Notes under the pieces: generated by a model
What the model was told of the DNA's origin: nothing
What the model saw: only the letters and a program-made list of their open reading frames with translations
Database searches by the model: none
DNA from: Axinella damicornis
Taxonomy: Eukaryota; Porifera; Demospongiae; Axinellida; Axinellidae
Direction: 5' to 3'
Assembly (NCBI GenBank): GCA_963931865.1
Contig: OZ007514.1
Location: 1,790,236 to 1,854,235 of the forward strand
DNA length: 64,000 nt
Shown: positions 31,332-56,113 of the stretch, one piece after another
Position numbering within the stretch: the first letter of the stretch is position 1
How the letters are laid out: every line of letters begins with the position of its first letter
Translations under genes and position numbers: made by a program

Positions 31332-32049
31332 TTAACTAGTAAATTTTTGATACTAGTAAACATTCACTAGTTAACTAGTAAATTTTTGACCATTCATAAT
31401 GGGCTTAATTGAGAGGTGTTAACAGCTATAATTATCTCTCAACTGCTTCTGAATTCGCGGATTTGCGGTGGCGAAAGATTCCTGAGTCAGTGCCTCTTGA
31501 AGACATATACAGATGCTCATAACTACTATATATCTAGATACAATGGAGGCACCTCACAATGTGGATGAGCTGTAATCAAATCCACTGTTTGGACACCAAC
31601 TCATTAGCACGTGGCTTTGTATTAATAAGGAGTTTCATGGGCAGCTAATTGCATGCCTCCCAGACAATGGAAAGAGAAACCGCCATTGTTTGCACGTGGC
31701 GCTCACACTGTGTGCAGACTGGCTCACACACTTTCATATGTTGTGACTTTTCTGTGGAGCCACTTCCATACCAAAAACAGCAGCTTGGCTGGGCTCTATC
31801 CACAGTCACTAACACAGGTCCACTGTGACACCATATGGGGATAACTAAATCTGAAACCACAATACACAAAGATGTAAAATAAAACCGGCTGAGCCAACTG
31901 AGTGCCGTGCCTTGCAGGATCTTGTCCCAAAATGGGTAGAGGAATGCACGCGGCCTTTCAACACCCATCAGTTAACTCCCAATGAAACAGAGGGCTTTGA
32001 AAACAGGGTGGGACATGAGCGCTCCCAACTCCAAAAATCCACATTTTGA

Positions 32050-32285
32050 ATCAAAAGGGTGGCTGTGGTGCACTGGTAGAGTGAGAGTCTCCAGTGCTCA
32101 ACTGCGGCTCTGCCCTGGGTTCAAATCCCACAATTGCCTTCGGTTTTTCTCTGAAGAGTGGTGCACCTCAAAAAAGGAATTTGCCCTTTCAAGTTGGATC
32201 AATGCCATTTATGGTAACTCAAGCAATACCTGTGTTATCAAACTAAACTGAACTTAATTCCCTTTAATTCCCTTCAAAAAGCGTC
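32050..32285 (+). mobile_element. tRNA-derived SINE
   Basis: A box TGGTGCACTGGT at 32066-32077 and B box GGTTCAAATCC at 32118-32128, spaced 52 nt as in a tRNA gene. The acceptor stem does not pair well. About 150 bp of unrelated sequence follows, ending in repeated 'aattccctt'. This is the usual plan of a SINE, not a functional tRNA. Confidence 0.7.
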
Positions 32286-32651
32286 AATATAGCACATGAA
32301 AGATAAGCAGGCTGGCTCCATCTAGGCAGCTGTGTTTTGGAGGCAATTGAGGTCACAATAAGAGCACCAGGGCACCATAACTGTGTACTAAGCGATATGC
32401 ATACAGTGCTGCATAGCCAATCTGTTCACAAATTGGCCGGTGAAAAACATTTCACTATCACAAACATGATTGGCATTGACGAGTGCTCTGCCCCACTCAA
32501 CCCCAGACAGCAGACCATAGCAAGAAAATGGAGTACAAGCTGAAAATTGTATCTGCCCACCAGAGTAACCGCAGGCGGCTGTTTCTGTACTACAAGGTCT
32601 TATCAGAGCACACAGACATAGGTGATCTAGTCACACCCACACACGCATGCA

Positions 32652-32699
<48 letters not shown>

Positions 32700-32752
32700 T
32701 CCAGACACGCACATACGACTGCATGCACACACACACACACACACACACACCT
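32652..32752. repeat. (CA)n microsatellites
   Basis: Two CA runs (32654-32695 and 32728-32751) separated by about 30 nt. Confidence 0.93.
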
Positions 32753-34832
32753 CATAGCGTAAATTGATCTGAGGCCAGTTTTAAACCTACAATAGGTAAT
32801 CTGGTTGATACCATCAGTAATCTAGTCCATACAATTAGTAATCCATCAATTATCTAGTCACTACCATCAGCAATCTCTCGATTAGTTACTAGATTACTGA
32901 CAGTGTGCATGTCACAGCACACAAAGGAGAATGAATCAGGCCTGATGTAGTGGTGAGCTGAAGAAGGCGTCATGGAAACGGGGAATTCCCAGAATAGAGT
33001 GGGTGGACCTAGCATGGCTCTCTGCATCTTGCACACATATCTAAATTAATTAGTGGGAGAGGAAATGTCAGGGAGGAGCTAAACTAATGGTTTTATTGGC
33101 CAACAGTATAAGCCAATCAAACTATCAAGTTCACACAATCTTAGATTGCAAGATTATACAATAATTGTACTTCCAGTGATCTTTAACAGCAACAGCTCAG
33201 TGTTAAGTGCAAACTGCATGAAAACTTGACCCACTAATACGTTTTGGCAAGAGTTCGAAAGGGCAACTTACTGTAGCATTCTGTTCTCAAGCGGATATAT
33301 CGGCAGGGGGTGGGTGGGGCTCTATTGGACAGGAATGCAGTGTTCACTGCAAGTCTAAGAGATCCCTCTAATCCCTCATATGTTGCTAGGTTACTGATGT
33401 CTCCGCCCCCCAAAAAGGTGGCGGACTATGACGTGTTGGACAACACATCTCTGAAGTTGTTGCAAATCACTATTCTGCCACTGAGTACTGATACTAACCA
33501 CAAAAGACGTGCAACATGAAGTCAGCATACGAGCCACACCAGAGCATCACAGGAAGCAAATTAGTTGATTCCGTGAGCATAGCAACCCACTTGATTGTCA
33601 CTAGCAAGCTCTAGCTCCCAATGGTAGCCTAGTTACCTAACAATGAAAATTACGTCTCCAGGGGCTATGTACCATTGCTTTGAAAACTCTTCAGACCCAG
33701 AAAAACAAACAAGTATTTATACCCTAGAAACATGCTATTTATTACAGAGACGCAAAACCATACATGTGGCATAAACAAAATACTAGTGGTGGTTTGTCGT
33801 TGTACAAGATATGGGGTGGGCACATAGTTTTGGGCAGCCTGGAATCTCGCAAAACTGAAACCACTAGCATTATTACTATCAATTTGCAGCGAAGTGAAAC
33901 GTACACGAAGTACCGTGTTTCTGTTCTGTGTACTTGTCCCAAGTATCCGTGCCACTGACGTCTACTTCGTTAGCAGGCTTCCACGATCGGCTCGACGAAC
34001 AAGCTTGCAGTTGTTAGCTAGGTTTGCGCGCGCACAGCAACCCGATGACTTCCTCAACAGAGTGAAACTACTCCATCGTCCACCGCTGGGATGCCTTTAC
34101 AAGGAACACAACTGCTACAAAGGGACAAACAAAAGTACAATTTCCGGGCTGGTGTGTGTCGGCAGCATGCTAGCATGCGGTTTTGGCTAAACGAAACCGA
34201 AAGAGCAAACCACAAATTCAGGAATTACCCTTTTACTACCCAGACTGACCGTCTTTCCGTTCCTTCTTGATCCATTTTCACTTTCGTGCAGGTACTTTGC
34301 ACCGTTTTCCATTTTCTCTGCAGCGGAGAGCAAAATTAGCATTTGCCTCAACGTTATTCACTTTCAGGAGCTAGTATGTGACAATGTGTGTGTGGGTGTG
34401 CAATGCATGCATTATGGCAACAACGTCACGCGGCACGTCCATGACGTCATCATCCTAAATGATTATTATTTGAAAATGAAAACAAATGCAGGGGCTAACT
34501 TTTGTGCAACTGTATGCAGCTGCACTCGTGATGTACTTTATACTGAACCCCACCCCCTCCCCTCGCACATACATGCAGGCATGTGTATATAATTATATCC
34601 CAGTTTTAAATGGAGTCTGAGGTGCTGCCATGATAATGAATTTAACTTAGAACGGTACCATCACTAGCTACATCTGGCAACGCTGGCATGCTGGGAGTGA
34701 GACTGGACATGTACCAGGGGAGCCAGAGTATTGATACTGTCAACTGCTGTATCAAAACAAAAAGACTATATTATATAGCTAGCTGCAGTTGCGCCAGCTA
34801 GCTAGCTAGCTATGTGGCGCCCCCATGTGCAG

Positions 34833-34955
34833 TAGCCTCTTTCCCAGGCCTTCTAGCTACACCTCTAGTTTTGCAATAGCTAGCTACTGCAAAATCTGAA
34901 TGAAGGACTGTGATCAAAAACTAACTGGAGGTGAGAAGGCCTGGGAACGAGGCTA
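34833..34955. mobile_element. Foldback element, TAGCCTCG family
   Basis: TAGCCTCTTTCCCAGGCC and GGCCTGGGAACGAGGCTA with inner complementary arms ('ttctagctacacctcta' side). CATGTGCAG to the left and CTTGTGCAG just beyond the right end may be a diverged 9-bp target duplication. Confidence 0.75.
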
Positions 34956-36020
34956 GCTACTTGTGCAGTGTGTGTGTGTGTAAAATGTGTCCGGTGGTAG
35001 CTAACTGCATAGCTAGCTAGCTAAGTTGTTGTTGGAGGTGTACAGAAAATCATTTCCGCTACAGTAGGACACATATCTAATACAGGAAATTCAATTATTC
35101 ATCCAGTGCCAACTATATTTCCCTATAGCAGCTGACCACCAATAAAGGTAGCTAGCTAATATAACTCGTACACGAATAATGCAGTATAGACCTTAGCATT
35201 ATGTAATACATGCCAAGTAGCTACGTCCTCCAATAGCGATCGCTATAGGATCACCTGATCATCGCCAGCAATTTAGATTCCATCCGATCCCTGCGTGCAT
35301 GTTGAATTACTTAAAATTCCCTTTGAGAATGAGGGGTAGTGAACTCCTGCTCAACGTGTTGTTGAGATTCGCTACAATGGAAGTCCGGCTACCAGTAAAG
35401 TTGCTGAATAACACACTGCATGGCAGCTTCCTTCATGCATTCAACTTCTGAACCCATATCAGGATTTGCTACAATGGTAGTCTGGCTACCAGCTGATCGA
35501 TAACACACTAGTAGCTTCCGTCACTGAACACATATTATGCGGGAAATGCAGTATCAACTCATGATCACATACTGCAGACTTGCATGGCCTGCTGTCAGCG
35601 ATGGCGTATATACAGCCATGCAGTGGCAGGCTAGTGGCCTTTCTTGTATACGTATCTGCTCTTGTAGCATTACACATCTCCCTTTAGAGGAGCAGCCAGT
35701 GAAACAACAACAACATAAAGCAAACAAGCAAACTGCAAACACTGAACATGCAACTGGATGTACGTTAACGATACTGCAACTAACGATCAAGATCTTGCAA
35801 GCCAAGGCTAAGACCATCAATGATAAGCCTTGTACTACGATGGATAATATTATCCATGGTACCACTGACACTGATATACAAGACCAGTATAATGTGTAGT
35901 CTCTTCCAGTGAGATCAAAGGAAACTGATCACTTAGAACGCCATATGAATGAGGTTTTTTTATGTTCAACTAAATAGTGCAGTAGCAAGACTATGAATGC
36001 AATACATGTACACGCTTCCA

Positions 36021-37504
36021 CTAGAACTGGATGGATTTTGCTAGTAAGGATGCTAGTGCTAGATCTGGGTTCCCATTGCATTGCTGTAGCTCTTCTACCG
36101 CTTGCTCTCGAGTGAATCCTGCGGAGGTGATTCGCTGAATCGAGGTTTCTGGAAACTGAGTTTGAGGCGAGGGGTGGGAGGGAGAAGAAGAGGGGGGATG
36201 ATCATGGTGAGGAGGTTGTGATGGTCGACTTGAAGTAGATCTTCCAGTATCTCCTGAAACAACAGAGAGACATTGTCAAGCATCAATTGTACACACCTCA
36301 GTCATGGAATTGATAAATCCAACTTAGGTGGATTTGCATACTACTACAAACTGTGATGTGTCTCTAATGGACTGGAACAGTTGAATGGACCATGGAATGA
36401 AATTTTAACAACGTCCCATAGCTCTACAGCAATACCCAGTGGCCCTGCTGTGTGGACATTTACTTGCTTCTGCTATACATAGCTTAGTCCTTTCCATAGT
36501 CCATTCCACGGTTCCTGTCCATATTCCAGTCCAACGATTCCAGACACTCGGGTAAAAGTTCTTGCAGTGAATGGGTAACTGTCCCGTGGACTCCCCACAT
36601 AACAGTGACGTAATCCGCGTCTCTTGATTGCTCCTGTTACTAGCCATTCCCAGGCCATTCCCACTGCCAGAATTTGATAATTAACTTGCAGTATGTAAAT
36701 GTGGCAGAAGATCTGGTCATGTGTGATGGCGTCAGGTAGACAGAAGGTAGACACATGGGGGATGGTGCCCAACCGTACCTGTTTCATGTCGATCCATCAA
36801 CGGCGTTGTGAACAAAGAAAAGTATTCTTGCGAACACTCTGGCATCCAGCCTTTGGACGGACAGTGCAAGAAAGGGTATCGAGATGCTTCGTTGTGCACC
36901 GCCCTCCATGTGTCTGCTATGCTGGCACCGCACGCGACTAGATCTCCAAGGCCTTCCCCCACCGTATTTGCATACTGCAAGTGACCAAATAGTGGCAGTA
37001 GGGATGGCCCGGGAACGAGGCTACCCGTTACAGCTATATGGAACAGGAGGAAAAGTCCACATTCTGATGTGCACACTCTGCACATGGTGAAGGAACAGCT
37101 TCTTACCTCTGTCCCCTCCCTTGCTTTGGCTCTGTTTCTCATGCTCTTCCAGCTCTGATTTTGCAATAGCCTTAGCCATCTCAGCATCCTCCGTCTCCAT
37201 ACTCAGAGCAGCCTATAGTGGCAAAATGTAAAGTCAATTGGATCCCAGCACATATGCAGGTAACATCTACTCAATAGCTGTGTGCCACAAAATATGCATG
37301 CCAAAGGCATTGTACCAGACTATAAACGTAGGCAGTATTACCGTCCGATGTTCTATAGCAGCTGGTCAAGTTTTAGTCACAAGATTCAGTATTTGATCAC
37401 TTCCGAACCATTCTTACATACCACAATCGATAAAAAACTGGAAGTGGCATGGGAACGAGGCTAGAATCAGATTAGGTGACGATACGGTGTACACACTCGT
37501 ACAG

Positions 37505-37535
<31 letters not shown>

Positions 37536-38500
37536 ACACCAAAACAAATAAAAAGGTCCTACTGGATTACACTTGAGAATGATACCATTTCCAGGCAAGA
37601 AATTAGTGAAGCTACTTCCTTAAAGTAAGATTTTAAATTAAAGTAAGAAGGTCAGGAACACCATGGCAATCGCATTGGCAAGTTCAAATATACTTATTCT
37701 CTCCTCCCCTGCAATTTCAACCCTCTTCCTCTCCCCACTACTAGTGTTCTGAAATAAAAGTACAGATCTAACCACCTGCTTCTTTTCCATTTCTTCCTTC
37801 TCGTGCAGGTCTTTCTCGGTAAGAAATGGAGCTTCACTTCCACTTGTCCCAAACTTGAGCACATTGTGCTCCAGATCAATGCAGCACTGGTGGGAGGAGA
37901 GATGGAGGGAATGAGGGAGAACAGTAAAGAAGAGGAGGGAGAAGAGAAGGATGAGGAAGAGGAGGGAGAAGAGGAGGATGAGGAAGAGGAGGGAGAAGAG
38001 GAGGATGAAGAAGAGGAGGATGAGGAAGAGGAGGAGGATGAGGAAAAGGAGAGGAGAGGAGGAGGATAATAAGGAAGAGGAGGATGAGAAAAAGAGGGAT
38101 TAGAGGAAAAGACTAGGAGGAAAAGGATTAAATACATGTAGGAGGAGGTAGAGGAAAACTTGCTACAACTGAAACAAGGTATTTTGAGTTGATGAGGGAG
38201 GCACTGCAAAAGTGCTGAATTGTTAGGTGAGTTGCAGTGAGGATCCCAACACAATCTGCATGGTCTAGGGCTGCAACAAATTCCCTTTGAACCTCCACTC
38301 ACATAATCTTCGAAGCCTTTGAATCTTTGTGGAACCTTGAAGTTTGCACAAATTGAAGTTTGGTAGATACATGTATATAGCTAGTGCTGTTTGGCTTAAG
38401 GCAGGTGATAATAATGATGGCTTGTTTTTGATATTCTATATGGACTACTTGCATTCAATACCACATTTATATGCATACATCAATACATTAAGATTTTAAC

Positions 38501-38542
<42 letters not shown>

Positions 38543-40549
38543 CGGAAGTGGGATGCTCGTGGGGCGGGACTAGACTAGTGACGCGCGACCTTCGTACGAA
38601 GAATGTTCGAGAACATTGGGCATGGGCTAGCTGGAAGCTTCTAGAACAGCAGACGGATGCAATATCGGTGAGCAGTAGTCAAAGCGGACGCAATCGGGAG
38701 CTGCAGGTGAAGCCGGAGCAGCAGTTGAAGCGGACGCAATCGAGGAGTAGCAGCTGAAGCACACAAGTGGCGAGCAACAGCCGAAGCGGACGCAATCGGG
38801 GAGTAGCAGCTGAAGCACACAAGTGGCGAGCAACAGCCGAAGCGGACGCAATCGGGGAGTAGCAGCTGAAGCACACAAGTGGCGAGCAGCAGCTGAAGCG
38901 GACGTAATCGGGGAGTAGCAGCTGAAGCACACAAGTGGCGAGCAGCAGCTGAAGCGGACGTAATCGGGGAGCAGCAGCTCTGACAGAGAGCTGTCCGGCG
39001 CCGAATTACACACGTAGGCGAACAAGGGGGAAGTAGCTGAACGAGCGAAGCGAGCTCAGCTACTTGTAACTATTGTGTAGTGTTTTGTCTTGTCTTTGTA
39101 CAGGGTCCAAGATTAATATTAGCTCTCTTATATATGTAGTTATCTTCTTGTGACCTTTGCTGTTGCATAAAACCTGTTTCCATAAATAAAATAAAACAAA
39201 ATTCGTATATTTTCGATCTATATACTGCAATTAGAGTGTTCTGGAAAAATGGATTTTTCTTCCATAGGATAGAGCTTTGAGCATTCCAAAACCTCGCTTC
39301 ATGTAAAACACTGAATCCAGCTATAGAACAGTAGCCTCATTCCCAGGCTCCCCCTGTGCAGCAAAGGGGGAGCCTGGGAACGAGGCTAATAGGAGTACAG
39401 TACTACTAACAGAACTCAACAACATGAAGCACTCACCAAGTGTCTTCGCAACATGTCCAACCCCAGGAGCATGTCTTCACCCTGGTTCTCCAGAACTTGA
39501 AAAGAAGAGGCCAGGAAGTCGTTGCCTATTTGGATCTGGCCCAAGTGTACCCGCCCAATTATCTTCTGCGTACCAACTCCGATGGCCACTCCTGCAAATC
39601 GCCTATCAACCAGCCTCATGATGTTACACCTCTCTGCGCATGTGGAACTCATCACCGTGGAACGGGCCCCAGAGTCCACCAGCGCCTTCACTGCAACCCC
39701 GTTCACCTTACAGTTGATGTACAACATTACCACCCTGCTGAAGCTCTCCGGTGTGTACTCCAGAGCTGCCTCCATGTTTTCATCAATGTTTTTTTGTTGT
39801 ATATCTTGGGCGATTTTGGCCTGGTACTCAGGATCAAAGGGGTCTGCATTGATCATCCTAATTCGTTGCCTCTGCATCTCTCTAACCGTCACCTGGTGAC
39901 TGCGCAGAGCATCTCTAAACTTTTGTGGATCTCCACTCAGCAGAGCTTCAGCGAGAGGTGCATTCCTCTGCTGAAGCATGGCTAGCTCGTATGGATTAGA
40001 GAGAAAATATTGTCGAACAGCATCAGGGTCATCCGAATCTCGCTGCCCAGGGGGATCTGCTGTACCAGGAGGATTTGCTGCAGCAGAAGAGGACAAACCG
40101 GGTAGGTGAATCGAACTCCAATCGATGGCAGGAAAACTGCCACTATCAGCACCACCAGTTGCAGTGCCATGCCCACTAGCAGTGCCACGCCCACTTGTAC
40201 TCCAACTGGTACCATGAGCCTGAGGGAGTGGTTGGGATGGCAACTGGGAAGTCAGTTGTGAGGGAAGCGGGTAGTCTGGCGGTACAGAGGAGTCCGGTGT
40301 GGGTGGGTTGCTCAGGGTTACAGTGCCAGAGTGCTGCGAGACCACGATGATGTCTCCGTCCTGTACATCGTACTCCTCAAGCATCTTCAGATCGTCGGTC
40401 ATGGGAGCCATGTTATGGATGAGAAGCATCTCGCTGCCTTCCAGTCCGGTTTCCACTTCAAGGAGGGCCTTTAGGTCTCTCAAGGCCAACTCTCCGCTAA
40501 CATCAAGGGAATACAACCCTCCCTCTTGCAGGGTAACAGTGATTTGCAT
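36021..40549 (-). CDS. DDI1: DDI1/DDI2 homologue: ubiquitin-like, retroviral-type aspartyl protease and UBA protein
   Basis: The minus-strand exons are 39437-40549, 37776-37886, 37107-37212 and 36021-36253, in phase, 1563 nt, 520 residues. An N-terminal ubiquitin-like domain lies at about 1-75. The helical domain of DDI proteins follows, with the block DPDAVRQYFLSNPYELAMLQ. The aspartyl protease domain has its catalytic motif DSGA at 292-295 (LVDSGARSTVMS) and the flap/dimer-side block LLGLDMLRRHL running across the exon 1-2 junction into CCIDLEHNVLKFG. A UBA domain lies at about 481-520. DDI proteins bring ubiquitinated clients to the proteasome and cleave selected long-ubiquitin-chain substrates, including NRF1/SKN-1A. 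The start is the ATG at MQITVTL, since the upstream in-frame codon is GTG. The exon 2 donor is weak (CAG|gtggtt) but phase and family length support it. It is divergent to Rpt1. Confidence 0.95.
36641..37023. mobile_element. Long foldback element in DDI1 intron 3
   Basis: The ends are TAGCCATTCCCAGGCC (degenerate) and GGCCCGGGAACGAGGCTA. Inner arms are complementary over 'agacacatgggggatggtgc' and its partner near 36896-36925. It is a longer member of the TAGCCTCG family. Related halves lie at 30050-30195 and 48005-48304. Confidence 0.65.
37887..38110. repeat. GGA/GAGGA purine run
   Basis: AGGAGGA-type run coding a spurious Glu/Asp-rich frame on plus. On the minus strand it is a long polypyrimidine tract ending at the acceptor of DDI1 exon 2. 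Confidence 0.9.
38485..39075. repeat. Dispersed repeat copy 2 with 56-bp tandem array
   Basis: In DDI1 intron 1. It contains (TG)n at 38503-38540, the block 'gggactagactagtga', and a 56-bp array at 38700-38990 (starts of AAGTGGCGAGCA at 38765, 38821, 38877 and 38933). It ends 'cgaagcgagctcagctacttgt'. Related to 28856-29235. Confidence 0.8.
39332..39388. mobile_element. Foldback element, TAGCCTCG family
   Basis: TAGCCTCATTCCCAGGCTCC and its complement around a 'ctgtgcagcaaagg' loop; 57 bp, just downstream of the DDI1 exon 1 donor. Confidence 0.8.
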
Positions 40550-40748
40550 GGTGAAGGACACGCTGGTGAGCTGCTAACAAGATGTAAACCTCGGCCAATG
40601 CAATGGGCCCTACAAGGTTCACCAAAACTTTCAGAAGATAGCCTACAAGAGATTTACTGCTACTTTATATTGGGAGAAATGTCTTAAGAATTGCCTCACG
40701 CAACACTGCAAAAGAACACTCCAGAACTCTGGAACACTCTAGCTTGGG

Positions 40749-40757
40749 TGACTCAGC
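40749..40757 (+). promoter_or_regulatory. Antioxidant-response/CNC-bZIP site TGACTCAGC
   Basis: Exact match to the core TGAC(T/n)nnGC recognised by CNC-bZIP plus small Maf factors (NRF1/NRF2/SKN-1). It lies 110 bp before the Rpt1 ATG and 200 bp before the DDI1 ATG. NRF1 sites of this type drive proteasome genes in mammals. Function here is inferred. Confidence 0.6.
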
Positions 40758-40784
40758 GGTATATCGTGCTCTAATTATCCGAAA

Positions 40785-40792
40785 CCACGTGG
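40785..40792. promoter_or_regulatory. CCACGTGG E-box palindrome
   Basis: CACGTG core flanked symmetrically by C and G, 75 bp before the Rpt1 ATG. bHLH-leucine-zipper factors of the USF/MYC/TFE type bind such sites. Unproven here. Confidence 0.45.
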
Positions 40793-40866
40793 AGCAATAT
40801 CTAAATTAGTGGTTCTGTGTCAGTTTTGTTGTTCGAGTTCGTTCGTGTATTCTGAAGTAACTTAAG

Positions 40867-53983
<13,117 letters not shown>

Positions 53984-55713
53984 GTGTGTCAGGGGACGGA
54001 AGGAGGAGGGAGGAGGGAGGAGGGAGGGAGGAGTGGGGAGGGAGGGAGGGAGGGAGGAGGGAGGAGAGAGGGAGGAGTGGGGAGGGAGGAGTGGGGAGGG
54101 AGGGAGGAGGGAGGGAGGAGCAGGTTGTTAGGTGTCACGATACGTTTGCATAGCTGGCACTGCACATGCATACTTGCAGGCACTTTGTGAAGGGTTCACG
54201 AGAAGCCATTCATAACCAATATTTTGGTGAAACTAATCTCATGAAATGTCGAGAACCCTTCGCAAGTCCTTGACACGGATTTATTAAACCTCCTATATAA
54301 TTCTTATGGGGTATCTGCGGCCTCATTTGACTGTAATGTGTGTCACTTCTTGATATCAGAAAATAACCATGTCCGCACATATTCATGCCAGTTAGAGCTT
54401 GTTATCAATGCATTACCATGGCAACCACACCCGTGTGTGACAGCAGTAGGCAGAGAAGTAGGTGGATATGATAGTGGGGCACGACATTTGAGTCTAGTGG
54501 GTGAGCGGAGGAGAACAAATTCCATTTGAAGGCGAAGCTAAAGTGTTTACAAACCATTTTCCATTAAACCCTACACATCGGTCTAATCTAGCACAGGGAA
54601 TTTCAGGTGGCTCCAATTAAGCTAGGACTTAAAGACAGCTGGCCGGCTGAATGTGGTACAAACTGGATATACCACACCTGCTTGGAGTGTAAACTTGGTT
54701 AGAAGTTAATAGGCAATTTAAAGTTTTCGTGTCCATTTGTCTACTCCTGGGTCTGTTTTTGTAAACCTGTGTTACAGTGTCTATAGACTCTACGTATATA
54801 AGGATATCCTCAGCAATGCGGCAATTCTCACTTGTTAATATAACAGATATTTTAATATCATGGCAAAGTTTCACACCCACCGGTCTACTTCCACTTCTTA
54901 TTTTACGAACTTGTGTAACAATTAGGGATGACGTGATGGTCATGACATGTGATATATCGTGACATAAATACTATAACATGTTGTGGTTGCCGAGCGCAAC
55001 GAGGCAAGTAATCTTAGCTTGAGCAGCTTGATCACATCTTCCAAGCTACTCTGTTTCCATGGTGATCTAAGGATCAATGATGGTCAGGTAGAGCTGTGAA
55101 AAACGAAGCCTGAAACTATACTCCATTTTCCATTTTAGTCCAGATAATGTCCATTTTGCGAATTTTAACCCAAAATCATGAAAACCCATGGATTATGGCC
55201 TTGGTCGAGTGCGATTTTTGGCAAAAATGCAACTGACATAAACACAAGTTTTTAGGAGATCATTTTCATGCTGATCACAATGGTACAATCCCCAGCTTCA
55301 TATCTCATTCTATACCTGATGCACAGGGTAGGGATTAGGTAGGTGATTATGCCATGTGTTTGAGCTATATATTATGCTAGGTATCTCGGGCTAGGAATGA
55401 GATATGAGACTAAATGATGTCCGTTTTGCTGTAGGTTGAATTTTGACCCCAAATCATGAAAAACCATGGATTATATATAGCCTTTGGTCGCGTGCAATTT
55501 TTGGTAAAAATGCGCCCGACAGTAAAAAATCTTTTTAGGGCATCATTTGAAAGCTCTTTTCATGCTGATCGCAATGGCACAATTCCCAGCTTCATATCTC
55601 ATTCATGCACCTAGATACAACACTAAATAATGGATACACAGAGGTAGGCCAGAATTTAATGGTAGGATTAGGCCAAATGTGTTGTATGCTACGTATCTAT
55701 GCTAGGAATATGA

Positions 55714-56113
55714 TAGCCTCGTACCCAGGCCCTCACGCGGAATGCGGAAGAGGGCCTGGTGACACTTGGCAAAATTCCCGTATGTGCACAGTCAGCATAA
55801 CTGCGTAATCGATTACATTCCTTACTTGGATGCATTCGAAATCACGCGAAAGGTAGCTCTTGGTGATGGCTAAGTAGAACGTCCATGCCAAGGAGCGACC
55901 AGAGGTGAGTTTTGAAGGCTAGAACAGCGGTTTTATCAAACGGCTACACTTTTCACGGGGTAAAGAATGTAATTACTACGCAGTAATTGGAAATGGACAA
56001 ACGTGATTCGCCTACCCGAAACCAAGACTGCTGAGCTCAGCACATACAGGAATTTTGCCAAGTGTCACCAGGCCCACTTCCGCGTTTCGCGTGTGGGCCT
56101 GGGAACGAGGCTA
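55714..56113. mobile_element. 400-bp foldback element with 9-bp target duplication
   Basis: TAGCCTCGTACCCAGGCC and GGCCTGGGAACGAGGCTA ends. The arms extend through 'ggtgacacttggcaaaattc' and its complement. Flanked on both sides by GGAATATGA. Sister units of the surrounding long repeat lack the insertion. Confidence 0.88.

Larger units (their letters stand above)
17760..36020. other. 18-kb gene-poor stretch
   Basis: No complete gene is recognised. The stretch holds the 5' flank of the IRF gene, minisatellites, homopolymers, foldback elements and a SINE, each listed separately. Unassigned open frames occur, for example 94 codons at 18495-18776 (-) and 101 at 26290-26595 (+). I could not link them into genes. 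The 21.1-26.0 kb and 32.8-36.0 kb parts show only ordinary A/T-rich DNA apart from the features given. Confidence 0.45.
40550..40866. promoter_or_regulatory. Bidirectional promoter region of DDI1 and PSMC2
   Basis: 317 bp separate the two start codons, which point outward. The region holds a CCAAT motif (40595-40599), a TGACTCAGC site (40749-40757) and a CCACGTGG E-box palindrome (40785-40792). No TATA box is obvious. Both 5' UTRs must lie within it, or in undetected upstream exons. Confidence 0.75.

Noticed and set aside
37803..38069. Acidic Glu/Asp-rich ORF on plus
   Set aside because: It is a translation of a GGA/GAGGA purine run, which is the polypyrimidine tract before DDI1 exon 2 on the other strand.
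39437..40549. Retroviral protease, so an endogenous retrovirus
   Set aside because: The aspartyl protease motif lies in a DDI1 host gene with a ubiquitin-like domain, spliced exons and UBA. No gag, polymerase or LTR is present.
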